Positions 1 to 8,038 of a stretch of DNA of 50,650 bases are shown here, piece after piece. A model generated the notes under the pieces. The model had not been told where the DNA came from and made no database searches. It worked only from the letters and a program-made list of their open reading frames with translations. Each line of letters starts with the position of its first letter. The stretch's first letter is position 1. This DNA is from Marmoricola sp. (GTDB lineage: Bacteria > Actinomycetota > Actinomycetes > Propionibacteriales > Nocardioidaceae): the NCBI RefSeq assembly GCF_025965085.1, contig NZ_JAOPXP010000095.1, positions 1 to 50,650 of the forward strand, given 5' to 3'. Both the position numbers and the translations under genes were made by a program.

Positions 1-278
1 CCGCCCACGCGATGATGGTCCGTGCGGCCCGGATGAAGGACCGTGGCGAGCGCAACGACGTCGAGGCCGGCATGGCGAAGTACCTCGCCGCGGAGTACTG
101 CAACGAGGTCGTCGAGGCGTCCTTCCGCATCCACGGCGGCTACGGCTACTCCAAGGAGTACGAGATCGAGCGCCTCTATCGCGAGGCGGCGTTCATGCTC
201 ATCGGTGAGGGCACGGCGGACATCCAGAAGATGATCATCGGCCGCAGCCTGCTCAAGGACTACAAGCTCAAGGCCTGA
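1..278 (+). CDS. Acyl-CoA dehydrogenase, C-terminal fragment (5' end outside window)
   Basis: The window opens inside this gene; the reading frame starts at base 3 and about 91 residues remain. They match the C-terminal helical domain of acyl-CoA dehydrogenases: a stretch about maintaining the helix bundle, then FRIHGGYGYSKEYEIER, which is the usual FAD/dimer-contact segment with the HGGYGY signature, and the ending IGEGTADIQKMIIGR. These flavoenzymes oxidise acyl-CoA thioesters to 2-enoyl-CoA. The chain length specificity cannot be judged because the catalytic glutamate region is missing. A GC-rich 7-bp hairpin follows the stop codon and may end transcription. Confidence 0.93.
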   Translation, partial: AHAMMVRAARMKDRGERNDVEAGMAKYLAAEYCNEVVEASFRIHGGYGYSKEYEIERLYREAAFMLIGEGTADIQKMIIGRSLLKDYKLKA

Positions 279-304
279 CCGTCCTCACGCCCGGTGCGGC
301 GGCG

Positions 305-327
305 GCCCGGCACCTGAGTCGCCGGGC
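305..327 (+). terminator. Possible terminator hairpin after acyl-CoA dehydrogenase
   Basis: GCCCGGC at 305-311 pairs with GCCGGGC at 321-327 across a 9-nt loop. There is no T-tract, so intrinsic termination is only a possibility, but the position 27 nt after the stop codon fits. Confidence 0.4.
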
Positions 328-348
328 ATCGCCTCACCCGCCCGCCTG

Positions 349-450
349 AGCACTGCGGACCCGACCGCGTACGGCTGGCTGCGCCGGGACCTGGACTGGT
401 TCGGGCCGTCGTCCCAGGCCCCGACGACGGGCTACGTCGCCGAGAGCTGA
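349..450 (+). pseudogene. Short 3' gene remnant of unknown family
   Basis: An open frame of 33 codons ending in TGA at 448-450 has almost only G or C in the third codon position and includes the peptide AYGWLRRDLDWFG, so it looks like genuine former coding sequence. There is no plausible start codon, and the frame upstream runs back through the hairpin after the acyl-CoA dehydrogenase. I read it as the surviving 3' end of a deleted gene. I do not recognise the family. Confidence 0.3.
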
Positions 451-526
451 GCAGTCGGGGATCCGCTGTCGGGCGGACCCGGTCTCGTTCCTCGACGGTC
501 GGTCCTCCTGACTACTGTGTGGCCCC

Positions 527-1549
527 ATGGGACAGCGGGTGGTTCTGCACGTCGGGACGATGAAGTCGGGGACGAGCTACCTGCAGTCGCTGCTGTTCGC
601 CAACCAGGATGCGCTGGCCGGGCGTGGGGTGCTGGTGCCCGGACAGACGTGGAGCGACCAGGTGCGGGCCGTGCAGGACGTGCTGGGGCTGGGCTCGGCC
701 CGGACCGGGGACATCTCCGGCTACTGGGACCGGCTGGTCGCGCAGACGCGGGCCCACGACGGCACCTCGGTGGTCTCGATGGAGTTCCTCGGGCCGGCGG
801 CACCACAGGCGATCAAGGGGATCGCCGGCGCGTGGGACGACGTCACCGTCGTCCTCACCGTCCGTGACCTGAACCGGCAGCTGGCCTCGATGTGGCAGGA
901 GACCGTGCAGAACGGCCGGACCTGGACCTTCGCCGACTACCTCAGCAGCGCCCGGGACGGGCGGCCGCACGCAGAGCGCCGGCCGGAGGACGTCACCACG
1001 GCCGGCAGGACGTTCTGGCGCCAGCAGAACATCGTGCGGCTGTGCCGCAACTGGTCGGTGACGGGGGCGCGCGTCCTGGTCCTGACCGTGCCGCCGCCGG
1101 GAGCTCCGCGTGACCTGCTGCGGGACCGTTTCCTCTCCGTCGTCGGCACCACGGCCGAGGGCCTGGTCGCGGCGCCGGCCGGCAACGAGTCGATCGGGGC
1201 GGCCTCGACGATGGTGCTGCGACGGGTCAACGAGCTGCTCGACGGGGCGGGACTGGCCTTCCCCCAGGGACAGCATCTGCGCAAGGAGGTGCTGGCCAAG
1301 AAGCTGATGGCCGGTCGCAAGGCCTCCGAGCCGGCGATCGGCCTGCCGGTGACGCCCTGGGTCGGGAGCCACGCAGCCACGATGGTCTCCAGGCTCCAGG
1401 CACTCGGCGTCGGGCTCGTCGGCGAGTGGAGCGACCTCGACCCGGTCGACGTCGAGGGCGCCGACCCCGCGTCCATCAGCGAGGCCGACGTGACCGAGGC
1501 CGCCACGGCAGCGCTGGCGGGCTTGCTGGCCGAGCAGATCCGGCGATGA
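527..1549 (+). CDS. Sulfotransferase-like protein, copy 1
   Basis: The 340-residue product begins MGQRVVLHVG followed by TMKSGTSYLQ at 11-20. This resembles the 5'-phosphosulfate-binding loop of PAPS-dependent sulfotransferases (KSGTT/S preceded by a hydrophobic strand). A second block, LTVRDLNRQLASMW at about 110-123, fits the 3'-phosphate-binding element, with Arg113 and Ser121 in the expected places. No signal peptide or membrane segment is visible, so it should be cytoplasmic. Expected role: transfer of sulfuryl groups from PAPS to a glycan, lipid or small acceptor. It is a paralogue of the product at 1968-3026, sharing the start, the SMEFL block and the RD-L block. The start is preceded by TACTGT at 513-518, 8 nt before ATG, which suggests a leaderless transcript. 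The acceptor is unknown, and a deacetylase or kinase relative with a similar loop cannot be excluded. Confidence 0.72.
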   Translation: MGQRVVLHVGTMKSGTSYLQSLLFANQDALAGRGVLVPGQTWSDQVRAVQDVLGLGSARTGDISGYWDRLVAQTRAHDGTSVVSMEFLGPAAPQAIKGIAGAWDDVTVVLTVRDLNRQLASMWQETVQNGRTWTFADYLSSARDGRPHAERRPEDVTTAGRTFWRQQNIVRLCRNWSVTGARVLVLTVPPPGAPRDLLRDRFLSVVGTTAEGLVAAPAGNESIGAASTMVLRRVNELLDGAGLAFPQGQHLRKEVLAKKLMAGRKASEPAIGLPVTPWVGSHAATMVSRLQALGVGLVGEWSDLDPVDVEGADPASISEADVTEAATAALAGLLAEQIRR

Positions 1550-1590
1550 TGCCGGTCGAGGCACCCCCCGAGAGGCACGCGGGTCCAGAC

Positions 1591-1624
1591 GCCCGGTCGG
1601 TGACATGGGAGACCGACACCGGGC
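1591..1624 (+). terminator. Imperfect hairpin after sulfotransferase copy 1
   Basis: GTCGGT at 1596-1601 pairs with ACCGAC at 1612-1617; a bulged outer stem GCCCG/GGGC extends it to 1591-1624. It lies about 40 nt past the stop codon and before the DUF5302 gene. There is no T-run. Confidence 0.35.
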
Positions 1625-1697
1625 CCATCGGCTCGACCCCGTAGGTGACCCGTGCGAGGGTGGGTAGTCCGGGACGGCAGATCACAGGAGGAACCCC

Positions 1698-1883
1698 ATG
1701 GCTGAGTCGAACGGCAACGAGGACATCAAGGCCAAGATGCGTGAGGCCCTCGACCGCAAGCAGGGCAACGACCGTGGAGTGCCCAAGGACGGTCCGGTCA
1801 GGGAGAAGGCGCACGGCTCCGAGGTGTCCGGTGGAACCGGCCCGAAGGTGCACCGACGCAAGGCCGGCGGCGGCGGTTCCTGA
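1698..1883 (+). CDS. DUF5302 family small protein
   Basis: This is a 61-residue, highly charged, probably disordered protein. It starts MAESNGNEDIKAKMREALDRK and ends in a KVHRRKAGGGGS tail, the layout of actinobacterial DUF5302 proteins (short amphipathic KxKMREALxRK helix, then a low-complexity basic tail). The function is unknown. A strong ribosome-binding site AGGAGGA at 1686-1692 sits 5 nt before the ATG, unlike the leaderless-looking neighbours. It stands alone between the two sulfotransferase genes with its own spacing on both sides. The family assignment rests on remembered family appearance. Confidence 0.75.
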   Translation: MAESNGNEDIKAKMREALDRKQGNDRGVPKDGPVREKAHGSEVSGGTGPKVHRRKAGGGGS

Positions 1884-1967
1884 GCAGGTCGTCGGCGGCT
1901 CCTGACGCAGCCCGACGACGCCGCGCGCGGCGTACGGCGGCGTCACCACATGCCCTATGCTCCGGTT

Positions 1968-3026
1968 GTGGCGAAGCGGGTGGTGCTCCACATCGGAGCG
2001 ATGAAGTCCGGGACCAGCTTCATCCAGAACGTCCTCGATGCCAACCGGCAGCGGCTCATCGAGCACGACATCGTGTTCGCCGGTGACCGCTGGCGCCAAC
2101 AGGTGCTCGCCGTCCGCGAGCTCAGCGAGCGTGGTGGCGAGGGTCAGGAGCCTCTCACCGCCGATGGCCCGTGGCAGCGTCTCGTCGACATCGTCAACGC
2201 ATGGGACGGCACGGCGATCATCTCCATGGAGTTCCTCGCGCCGCGGCAGAGAGCCAAGATCGACATCATCCAGAAGGCCTTTGCCGGCGCCGACCTCCAG
2301 GTCGTGCTGACCGCTCGCGACCTGGCCAGGTCCCTGCCCTCGATGTGGACCGAGTCGATGCAGAACCGCGGCGTCCGCACCTGGGACGAGTTCCTCGAGT
2401 CCGTCCGCACGCCGGACCTCTCCGACAAGCCGGGTCGGTGGTTCTGGAAGCACCAACGCATCTCCGAGATCGCCGAGCGGTGGCGGGGCGCCGTGGGCGG
2501 CGACCACTTCACGCTGGTCACGGTGCCCCCGAAGGGCACACCTCCCGGCGTGCTCTGGGAGCGCTTCGCCGGGGTCGCCGGGATCCCGGAGGGCGTCTGC
2601 GACACGAACGTGCGCAGCAACCCCGGTATCGACGCCGCTTCAGCCATGGTCCTGCGCGAGCTCAACGAGCGCCTGGCCGCGGACGACCTCAGCCGGCAGG
2701 ACTACGAGTGGATCGTCAAGGGTGCGCTCGCCAAGCGCGGCCTGGTCCAGCGCGGCCGCGACAAGGTTCCCCTGGGGATGAACGAGCGATGGGTGCGCCG
2801 CGCCTCCCGGCGGGAGGTCCGCAAGCTCAAGGCACTCCGACTCCGCGTCGTCGGCGACGTCGAGGAGCTCGAGTCCCAGCCCGTCGATGGCGTCCACACC
2901 AGGAAGGTGACTGCCGAGCAGCGGCTCGAGGCGGCGCTCGACGGCATGGCGTTCCTTGTCACCCAGCAGGCCGAGCGCGGCCGGCGCGGACGCGGCAACG
3001 CGCGCGACGAGGAGGAGACGACATGA
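1968..3026 (+). CDS. Sulfotransferase-like protein, copy 2
   Basis: The 352-residue product is a paralogue of the one at 527-1549. Its N-terminus is VAKRVVLHIG then AMKSGTSFIQ at 11-20 (putative 5'-phosphosulfate loop), with SMEFLAPRQ at about 86-94 and LTARDLARSLPSMW at about 114-127 (Arg117 and Ser125 as 3'-phosphate contacts). I chose GTG 1968 over ATG 1950 for two reasons: it lines up with the start of copy 1, and TATGCT at 1956-1961 forms a -10 box 6 nt before it, so ATG 1950 would lie inside the promoter. The C-terminus is rich in Arg and Glu. The stop codon overlaps the start of the following glycosyltransferase (ATGA), so the two are translationally coupled. This suggests the sulfotransferase and glycosyltransferase act on the same product. 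Confidence 0.72.
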   Translation: MAKRVVLHIGAMKSGTSFIQNVLDANRQRLIEHDIVFAGDRWRQQVLAVRELSERGGEGQEPLTADGPWQRLVDIVNAWDGTAIISMEFLAPRQRAKIDIIQKAFAGADLQVVLTARDLARSLPSMWTESMQNRGVRTWDEFLESVRTPDLSDKPGRWFWKHQRISEIAERWRGAVGGDHFTLVTVPPKGTPPGVLWERFAGVAGIPEGVCDTNVRSNPGIDAASAMVLRELNERLAADDLSRQDYEWIVKGALAKRGLVQRGRDKVPLGMNERWVRRASRREVRKLKALRLRVVGDVEELESQPVDGVHTRKVTAEQRLEAALDGMAFLVTQQAERGRRGRGNARDEEETT

Positions 3027-4003
3027 GCGGGGTGCGCGGTTTCCTCAGGCGCAGGTCCGCCGAGAACCCGGTCGGCCCGCAGGAGCACGTCGACCCCGCT
3101 CCACCGGAGCGCGACCCCGATGAGCCCTTGCGGATCGCCGCGATCACGTTCTGCCGCGACGAGGGCCGGATGCTGCCGCTGTGGGTCACGTACTACGGCG
3201 ACCAGTTCGGCGTCGAGAACCTCTACGTCGTCGACGACAACTCCGAGGACGGCTCCACCGACAACCTCCCCTGCGACGTGCTGCACATCCCGCCGATCCG
3301 GGGCGGCAGGTTCAACAGCACCCGGATGGCGATGGTCGGCAACCTCGGCCGCTCGCTCCTCCAGCTCTACGACGTGGTGCTGTTCTGCGACACCGACGAG
3401 TTCATCGTCCCGGACCCCGACCGCCACGCCGGCCTCAGGCAGTACGTCGAGGCCAGGTCGCAGGAGGGGCTGAACGCTGTCGGGTCGCTGGGCTTCAACG
3501 TCGTGCACAACGTCGGCGACGAACCGCCACTGGACCTGACCCGGCCGTTGCTCGGCCAGCGGCAGCTCGCGAAGTTCCTGCCGCTGATGTGCAAGCCTGC
3601 GATCAAGTGGGTCCCGGCCCACTGGAGCGCAGGCACCCACGGCGTGCGGACGCCGTACCGGGTGGACCCGGACCTGTGGATGTTCCACATGAAGTTCGCT
3701 GACCGCGACCACCTCCAGGAGGCCGCCGACCACCGCCAGCGCATGGTCGAGGCCGACGGACGCTCGCGGGACACGCAGTGGCGCCAGGGGGGCGACACCC
3801 TCGTCGACCTCCTGGAGCGCATCACCGAGGGGGCGGACGCCGCCCGGACCCCCGCCTTCGTGCCGCCGACGGGGGAGAAGCTCGCCGCCCTCGTCGTCGA
3901 GGACCCGCCCGGGAACTGGCGTGCGCCCAAGGGCAGCCAGATGACGCTGATGGAGAAGCGGCCGCTCGTGCGGATCCCCGAGCGGTTCCACGGGATCGTC
4001 TGA
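3023..4003 (+). CDS. Glycosyltransferase family 2-like protein
   Basis: The 326-residue protein has an N-terminal disordered region to about residue 35, then a nucleotide-sugar-transferase core. RIAAITFCRDEGRMLPLWVTYY at 37-58 is split here as RIAAITFCRDEG and MLPLWVTYY and is typical of family-2/92-like enzymes. VVDDNSEDGS at 69-78 is the nucleotide-binding loop, and FCDTDEFIVP at 121-130 carries a DxD metal-binding motif (Asp123, Asp125). There are no membrane segments. It overlaps the sulfotransferase gene by 4 nt. Its 3' end lies 5 nt from the convergent LtaS-like gene. The sugar donor and acceptor cannot be told from sequence. The neighbourhood suggests synthesis of a decorated surface glycan. 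Confidence 0.78.
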   Translation: MSGVRGFLRRRSAENPVGPQEHVDPAPPERDPDEPLRIAAITFCRDEGRMLPLWVTYYGDQFGVENLYVVDDNSEDGSTDNLPCDVLHIPPIRGGRFNSTRMAMVGNLGRSLLQLYDVVLFCDTDEFIVPDPDRHAGLRQYVEARSQEGLNAVGSLGFNVVHNVGDEPPLDLTRPLLGQRQLAKFLPLMCKPAIKWVPAHWSAGTHGVRTPYRVDPDLWMFHMKFADRDHLQEAADHRQRMVEADGRSRDTQWRQGGDTLVDLLERITEGADAARTPAFVPPTGEKLAALVVEDPPGNWRAPKGSQMTLMEKRPLVRIPERFHGIV

Positions 4004-4008
4004 CCCGG

Positions 4009-5976
4009 TCAGTCGGCGTCGCCGTACATGACCTTCTCGCTGTAGCGCTTTCCGATGCTCAGGTCATACATGATGGTGCGGTAGTCGGAGAGTGCCTGCT
4101 TCGCCTGCGGGGTCAGCTGTGACTCCTTCACCGTCTGGTTCTGCGCGTTGACGTAGAGGCCGGCGTCCATCGCGGGGATCTGCTTGTCGAGGTCGTCGAG
4201 CAGTGCGAACCACGGGGGGATCGGCACGTCGAGCGCGTCGAAGAGCTTCGGCAGGAACTGGATGGGGCTCGTGGTCGGCAGGTCCTCGTGCTTCAGCGGG
4301 GCGCCGTTGCTCCAGATCACGAACGGCGTCTCGTGGGTCGTGCGCAGCCCCTCGCGCTTGACCAGGCTCTCCGGGTAGACCTGCGGCGGCAGGTGGTCGC
4401 CGTAGAAGATGACGACGGTCGGCTCGGGCTGCTTCTTCAGCTTGTCCAGGAACCTGGCGAACTCGTCGTCGGTGCGGGCGATCCCGCGGCCGTACTGACC
4501 GGCCAGCCTGGCGAAGTTGGCTGGGACTCCCGAGGGCAGGATCGGGTCGTCGTACTGCCCGCCGTAGGGCATGTGGTTCTGCATGGTGACCAGGTGCGCC
4601 AGCACGGGCCGGTCGTTGTCCGAGATCTGGCTGAGCACCTCCTCGAACGCGGACGCGTCGTCGATGAAGCGACCGCCCCCGCGGGCCTTGACCTTCATCT
4701 CGTCCTTGGTGACGAACCTGGTGAAGCCCATGGCGTCGTACACCTCGGGCCGGGCGTACATGCGTGGCGAGAAGGGGTGGATGGCCACTGGCGTGTGGCC
4801 GTGGTCGAGGAACCACTGGACCGCCGAGGGGAAGGTCTTGTAGTGCTGGACCATCTGCTCGTACGCCGTGGCGATCTGCGGCTTCAGCTGGCTCTTGGAC
4901 TGCCCCGTGAGCGCCTCGAACTCCACGTTGGCCGTCCCGCTCCCGTAGCCGGGGGCCAGCATCTTGCCCGAGAGGGTTCGCCTCATCAGCGCCGTGGTCC
5001 TCGGGATCGGGTCGGAGCCGAACTTCACGGTCTTGAGCCAGGCAGGGTTGGAGAAGCTCTCGGACAGGATCGTGACGACGTTGGTCTTGTCGAGGGTGCC
5101 GGTGCGGCCCCGGTTCATCACGGCGGCCCGGGCGGCGTACTTGGCCGTGATCCTCTCCACTGCCGCCCTCGAGTACCCCCTGGGCTCGGCCATGGCGGTG
5201 ATGTGCGTGTTGAACAGCAGTCCGGCGACGAAGCCGTTGCGCTGGTAGTTCACCCGCTGGTCCCAGTCGCGCCAGCGCAGCCCGGTGGAGTCGAAGGCCG
5301 TCCGCCACGGGTTGCCGGGATCGTTGAAGTTGTTCGCGACGTGCAGCAGTCCCAGGGACACCACGACCACGACGACCCGCAGGATGCGCAGCCCCAGCAG
5401 CCCGCGACGCGGCAGCGTCCTGCCCAGGCTGGGAAAGGCCTTGGCGATGAGCCAGCCGACGAGCACCGCGCCGGCCACGACGGCCACGAGTGCGACGGCA
5501 CCGAGCGCGACCTTGGACTTCGGCACCATCTCGAACAAGAAGCTCGGCTGGCTCAGGAACGTGACGTCGCTGGGGTAGACGGGGTCGTTGCGCAGCTCGA
5601 GCTTGGTCGTGTTGACCGCGCCGACCAGCGCGGTCACGGCGGTCACGATTCCGAGGGAGAGCCACAGGCGACCGGTCAGGGCCACGACGAGCAGCACCAG
5701 TACCCAGACCAGGGCGACGCTCTCAGCCAACGCGGGGGAGTCGAAGGCGCGGGTCCGCAGGACGTGAAGGGGGCTGGGGAAGTTCGAGGCGTCGAGGACG
5801 ATCGTGACGAGGTAGGCCCACAGCAGGGTCAGCGCGAGAGCCGCCACGGAGGTGACGATCTGGTGGGTGAGCACCTGGCGCCTGGAACGGGAGGCGGGCA
5901 TGGGGGTGGAGGTCTCAGGCGCCGTGTCCGACGCGCTGGCCGGCTCGTCGACGGCGCGCCTGCGCAAGCCGAGCAT
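4009..5976 (-). CDS. LtaS-type sulfatase-family membrane protein (phosphoglycerol transferase-like)
   Basis: The 655-residue protein has five predicted membrane helices (about 38-60, 86-100, 105-122, 156-178, 196-213), then an extracytoplasmic alkaline-phosphatase/sulfatase-fold domain. Visible active-site elements are NVVTILSESFSN with Glu306 as metal ligand, GSGTANVEFEALTG with Thr348 as the probable nucleophile, and a late FYGDHLPPQ metal-binding segment. This is the architecture of lipoteichoic acid synthases and OpgB/MdoB phosphoglycerol transferases, which move phosphoglycerol from phosphatidylglycerol to a surface polymer. ATG 5976 is preferred over ATG 6024 because TATGCT (5984-5989, minus strand) is 7 nt upstream. 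It faces the glycosyltransferase gene. A true sulfatase is unlikely because there is no Cys/Ser-x-Pro-x-Arg formylglycine motif. Confidence 0.8.
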   Translation of the reverse strand: MLGLRRRAVDEPASASDTAPETSTPMPASRSRRQVLTHQIVTSVAALALTLLWAYLVTIVLDASNFPSPLHVLRTRAFDSPALAESVALVWVLVLLVVALTGRLWLSLGIVTAVTALVGAVNTTKLELRNDPVYPSDVTFLSQPSFLFEMVPKSKVALGAVALVAVVAGAVLVGWLIAKAFPSLGRTLPRRGLLGLRILRVVVVVVSLGLLHVANNFNDPGNPWRTAFDSTGLRWRDWDQRVNYQRNGFVAGLLFNTHITAMAEPRGYSRAAVERITAKYAARAAVMNRGRTGTLDKTNVVTILSESFSNPAWLKTVKFGSDPIPRTTALMRRTLSGKMLAPGYGSGTANVEFEALTGQSKSQLKPQIATAYEQMVQHYKTFPSAVQWFLDHGHTPVAIHPFSPRMYARPEVYDAMGFTRFVTKDEMKVKARGGGRFIDDASAFEEVLSQISDNDRPVLAHLVTMQNHMPYGGQYDDPILPSGVPANFARLAGQYGRGIARTDDEFARFLDKLKKQPEPTVVIFYGDHLPPQVYPESLVKREGLRTTHETPFVIWSNGAPLKHEDLPTTSPIQFLPKLFDALDVPIPPWFALLDDLDKQIPAMDAGLYVNAQNQTVKESQLTPQAKQALSDYRTIMYDLSIGKRYSEKVMYGDAD

Positions 5977-6140
5977 GGGTCGGAGCATACGTCCGGGTGC
6001 AGCGCCCCAGACCGCGAACCGCATGTCGCCGGGCCGTTCTCGGTCTCTTCCCCGGTCACGGCGGAACGTCCTGCGGGGTTCGGCCGGGGCCGTGAAAGAC
6101 TCGGCGCCTCAAACCCACGGTCACGAAGGAGCAGGTGGAG
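5977..6140. promoter_or_regulatory. Divergent promoter region, LtaS-like gene and MaoC gene
   Basis: This 164-nt gap carries the minus-strand -10 box TATGCT at 5984-5989. On the plus strand the ribosome-binding sequence AAGGAG at 6126-6131 precedes ATG 6141. Nothing else is recognisable. Confidence 0.45.
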
Positions 6141-6674
6141 ATGCAGTTCGGTCGCAGCTACGAGGAGTTCGAGGTCGGTGCGACCTACAAGCACTGGCCC
6201 GGCAAGACGGTCACCGAGTTCGACGACCACATGTTCTGCCTCCTGACGATGAACCACCACCCGCTGCACCTCGACTCGCACTACGCCGAGGAGACCACCC
6301 AGTTCGGCAGGAACGTCGTGGTCGGCAACTACGTCTACTCGATCCTGCTGGGCATGAGCGTCCCCGACATCTCCGGGAAGGCCATCGCCAATCTCGAGAT
6401 CGAGTCGCTGCGCCACGTCGCGCCGACCTTCCACGGTGACACGCTGTACGGCGAGACGACCGTGCTCGACAAGTGGGAGAGCACGAGCAAGGACGACCGC
6501 GGCGTCGTGCACGTGGAGACCGTCGGCTACAACCAGGACGGCAAGGTGGTCTGCATCTTCCGCCGCAAGGTGATGGTGCCCAAGGACAGCTACCTCACCG
6601 AGCGCGGTGGCGAGCAGCCCGGCCGACCTGCGCCCCAGCCGGACAAGAACTGGCCCGGCCCTCAGGCGGAGTGA
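6141..6674 (+). CDS. MaoC family dehydratase (2-enoyl-CoA hydratase type)
   Basis: The 177-residue hot-dog-fold protein has FGRSYEEFEVG at the N-terminus and the hydratase-2 region FDDHMFCLLTMNHHPLHLDSHYAE, written here in two parts: FDDHMFCLLTMNHHP and LHLDSHYAE. The N-x-H-P-x-H pattern supplies the catalytic Asp/Asn-His pair. ESLRHVAPTFHGDTLYGET is the conserved substrate-tunnel segment. Such enzymes hydrate enoyl-CoA or mesaconyl-CoA type thioesters. ATG 6141 is chosen because AAGGAG lies 9 nt upstream; GTG 6135 would leave too little spacing. The histidine phosphatase follows 9 nt after the stop. It could serve fatty-acid or C5-dicarboxyl-CoA metabolism. Confidence 0.88.
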   Translation: MQFGRSYEEFEVGATYKHWPGKTVTEFDDHMFCLLTMNHHPLHLDSHYAEETTQFGRNVVVGNYVYSILLGMSVPDISGKAIANLEIESLRHVAPTFHGDTLYGETTVLDKWESTSKDDRGVVHVETVGYNQDGKVVCIFRRKVMVPKDSYLTERGGEQPGRPAPQPDKNWPGPQAE

Positions 6675-6683
6675 CTGTCTGCG

Positions 6684-7262
6684 ATGGGTGGGCACGAGGG
6701 CCGAGAGGGCGAGCTGTGGGTGATCCGCCACGGTGAGACCGAGTGGAGCCGGGACGGGCTGCACACCTCGCACACCGAGCTCGAGCTCACCCCGGAGGGG
6801 GAGGACGTGGCCCGGCGCCTCGCCCAGCGGCTCGCGGGCGTCGAGTTCGACCTGGTCCTGAGCAGTCCACGTGCCCGCGCCCGACGTACGGCGGAGCTGG
6901 CGGGGTTCACCGACGTCGAGGTCGACGACGACCTGACCGAGTGGGACTACGGCGACTACGAGGGTCTCACCACTGCCAGGATCCGGGAGTCCGTGCCCGG
7001 CTGGACCATCTGGTCGCACCCGGTCCCGGGCGGCGAGTCGGCCGAGCAGGTGTCGCGCCGGCTGGACCGTGTCGTCGCCCGGGTCCGGGACCACGGGGGC
7101 CGGGTACTGGTGTTCAGCCACGGGCACGCGTCGCGCGTCCTGGCCGCCCGCTGGCTCGACCTGCCGGCGCAGGAGGGACGCCTCTTCAAGCTGGACACCG
7201 CCACGATCTCGGTGCTCGGCTACGAGCGTGAGTCTCCGGCCGTGGCGCGCTGGAACTGCTGA
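6684..7262 (+). CDS. Histidine phosphatase family protein (phosphoglycerate mutase-like)
   Basis: The 192-residue protein has the family signature VIRHGETEW at 13-21 (Arg15, phosphoacceptor His16), LSSPRARARRTAEL with the second active-site Arg, EWDYGDYEG with the acidic proton donor region, and VFSHGHASRVL with the second catalytic His. This is the fructose-2,6-bisphosphatase/acid phosphatase branch of the superfamily. In M. tuberculosis a similar phosphatase gene (Rv3214, gpm2) sits next to a ParA-like gene, as here. The substrate is not predictable from sequence. The gene is close to and co-directional with MaoC upstream and DUF6758 downstream (16 nt gap). Confidence 0.88.
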   Translation: MGGHEGREGELWVIRHGETEWSRDGLHTSHTELELTPEGEDVARRLAQRLAGVEFDLVLSSPRARARRTAELAGFTDVEVDDDLTEWDYGDYEGLTTARIRESVPGWTIWSHPVPGGESAEQVSRRLDRVVARVRDHGGRVLVFSHGHASRVLAARWLDLPAQEGRLFKLDTATISVLGYERESPAVARWNC

Positions 7263-7278
7263 CCACTACCCTCGACCC

Positions 7279-7947
7279 GTGTCGCTCGCTGCGTCGTGTC
7301 CTCGATGCACCTCGCCCGTCACCGGCGAGGGCGCCTCGTTCGCCTGCACCGTCCATGGTGTGACCGAACCGCTGTGGCGTCCGGAGCAGGCCGACTACGA
7401 CTCGTTCGCCGACCTCGTCGGGCGCAGCAACGACCTGCCCACCTACCTGCCCTGGCCGATGAGCCCGGGCTGGTCCATCGCCGACTTCGGCTGCGTCGGC
7501 AACGCCGGCCGGGTGCGGGCCACGGTCACCACCACGGTCGGCACGAGCGACCTCGACGGCGAGGTGCAGGTCACGATCGTCTCCGAGGAACCGGGCATCG
7601 GCCTGGGCGCCCGCTGCGCCGGCACGACGTACGACGACCCCGGGTCGCAGATCGGCCACGGTCCGCCGGCCATCCGGGTCCGGGCCGGTGGTCGCACCGT
7701 GCCCCTGTGGCTGGTGGACGACCGGCTGGACGGCCCCCACGCCGACTCGGACGGCCCGTCCGGCGACGACGACCTCCTGGCGCGAGCCGTGTTCGCCGGT
7801 GAGGCCGACGGGCGCTGGCTCTGGCTGGTGATGAGACCGGCGTCGGCCGCCCTGCTGCTGCACGACGAGTGGCTGCTGGCCGACGTGACCGGTTTCGGGC
7901 CCGAGGCGCTGGAGATGCCGTTCGGGGGCCCGCGTCCCGCGTGGTGA
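7279..7947 (+). CDS. DUF6758 family protein with N-terminal zinc finger
   Basis: The 222-residue product opens SLAASCPRC and continues to FACTVHG. Cys7, Cys10, Cys23 and His26 are placed to bind one zinc ion. The remainder has no catalytic motif I recognise; it contains PWPMSPGW and a C-terminal EALEMPFGGPRPAW. The layout matches the uncharacterised actinobacterial DUF6758 family. GTG 7279 is chosen because it starts just before the finger and TACCCT at 7267-7272 is a -10 box 6 nt upstream. It sits between the histidine phosphatase and ParA, all co-directional. Its role is unknown. Confidence 0.7.
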   Translation: MSLAASCPRCTSPVTGEGASFACTVHGVTEPLWRPEQADYDSFADLVGRSNDLPTYLPWPMSPGWSIADFGCVGNAGRVRATVTTTVGTSDLDGEVQVTIVSEEPGIGLGARCAGTTYDDPGSQIGHGPPAIRVRAGGRTVPLWLVDDRLDGPHADSDGPSGDDDLLARAVFAGEADGRWLWLVMRPASAALLLHDEWLLADVTGFGPEALEMPFGGPRPAW

Positions 7948-8038
7948 GCTGGCGGCATCGCGGCGTCGCGGCAGGACGCGCAGCGGCTGCGGCGAGACGT
8001 GCGTGTCGATGGCCGCCTCTTGCGGCACAATGTGTGCG

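Noticed and set aside
4288-6246. Long plus-strand open frame over the LtaS-like gene
   Set aside because: It is an antisense shadow of a well-supported gene; GC-rich codons rarely give stops in other frames, and the peptide is Gly/Val/Asp low-complexity.
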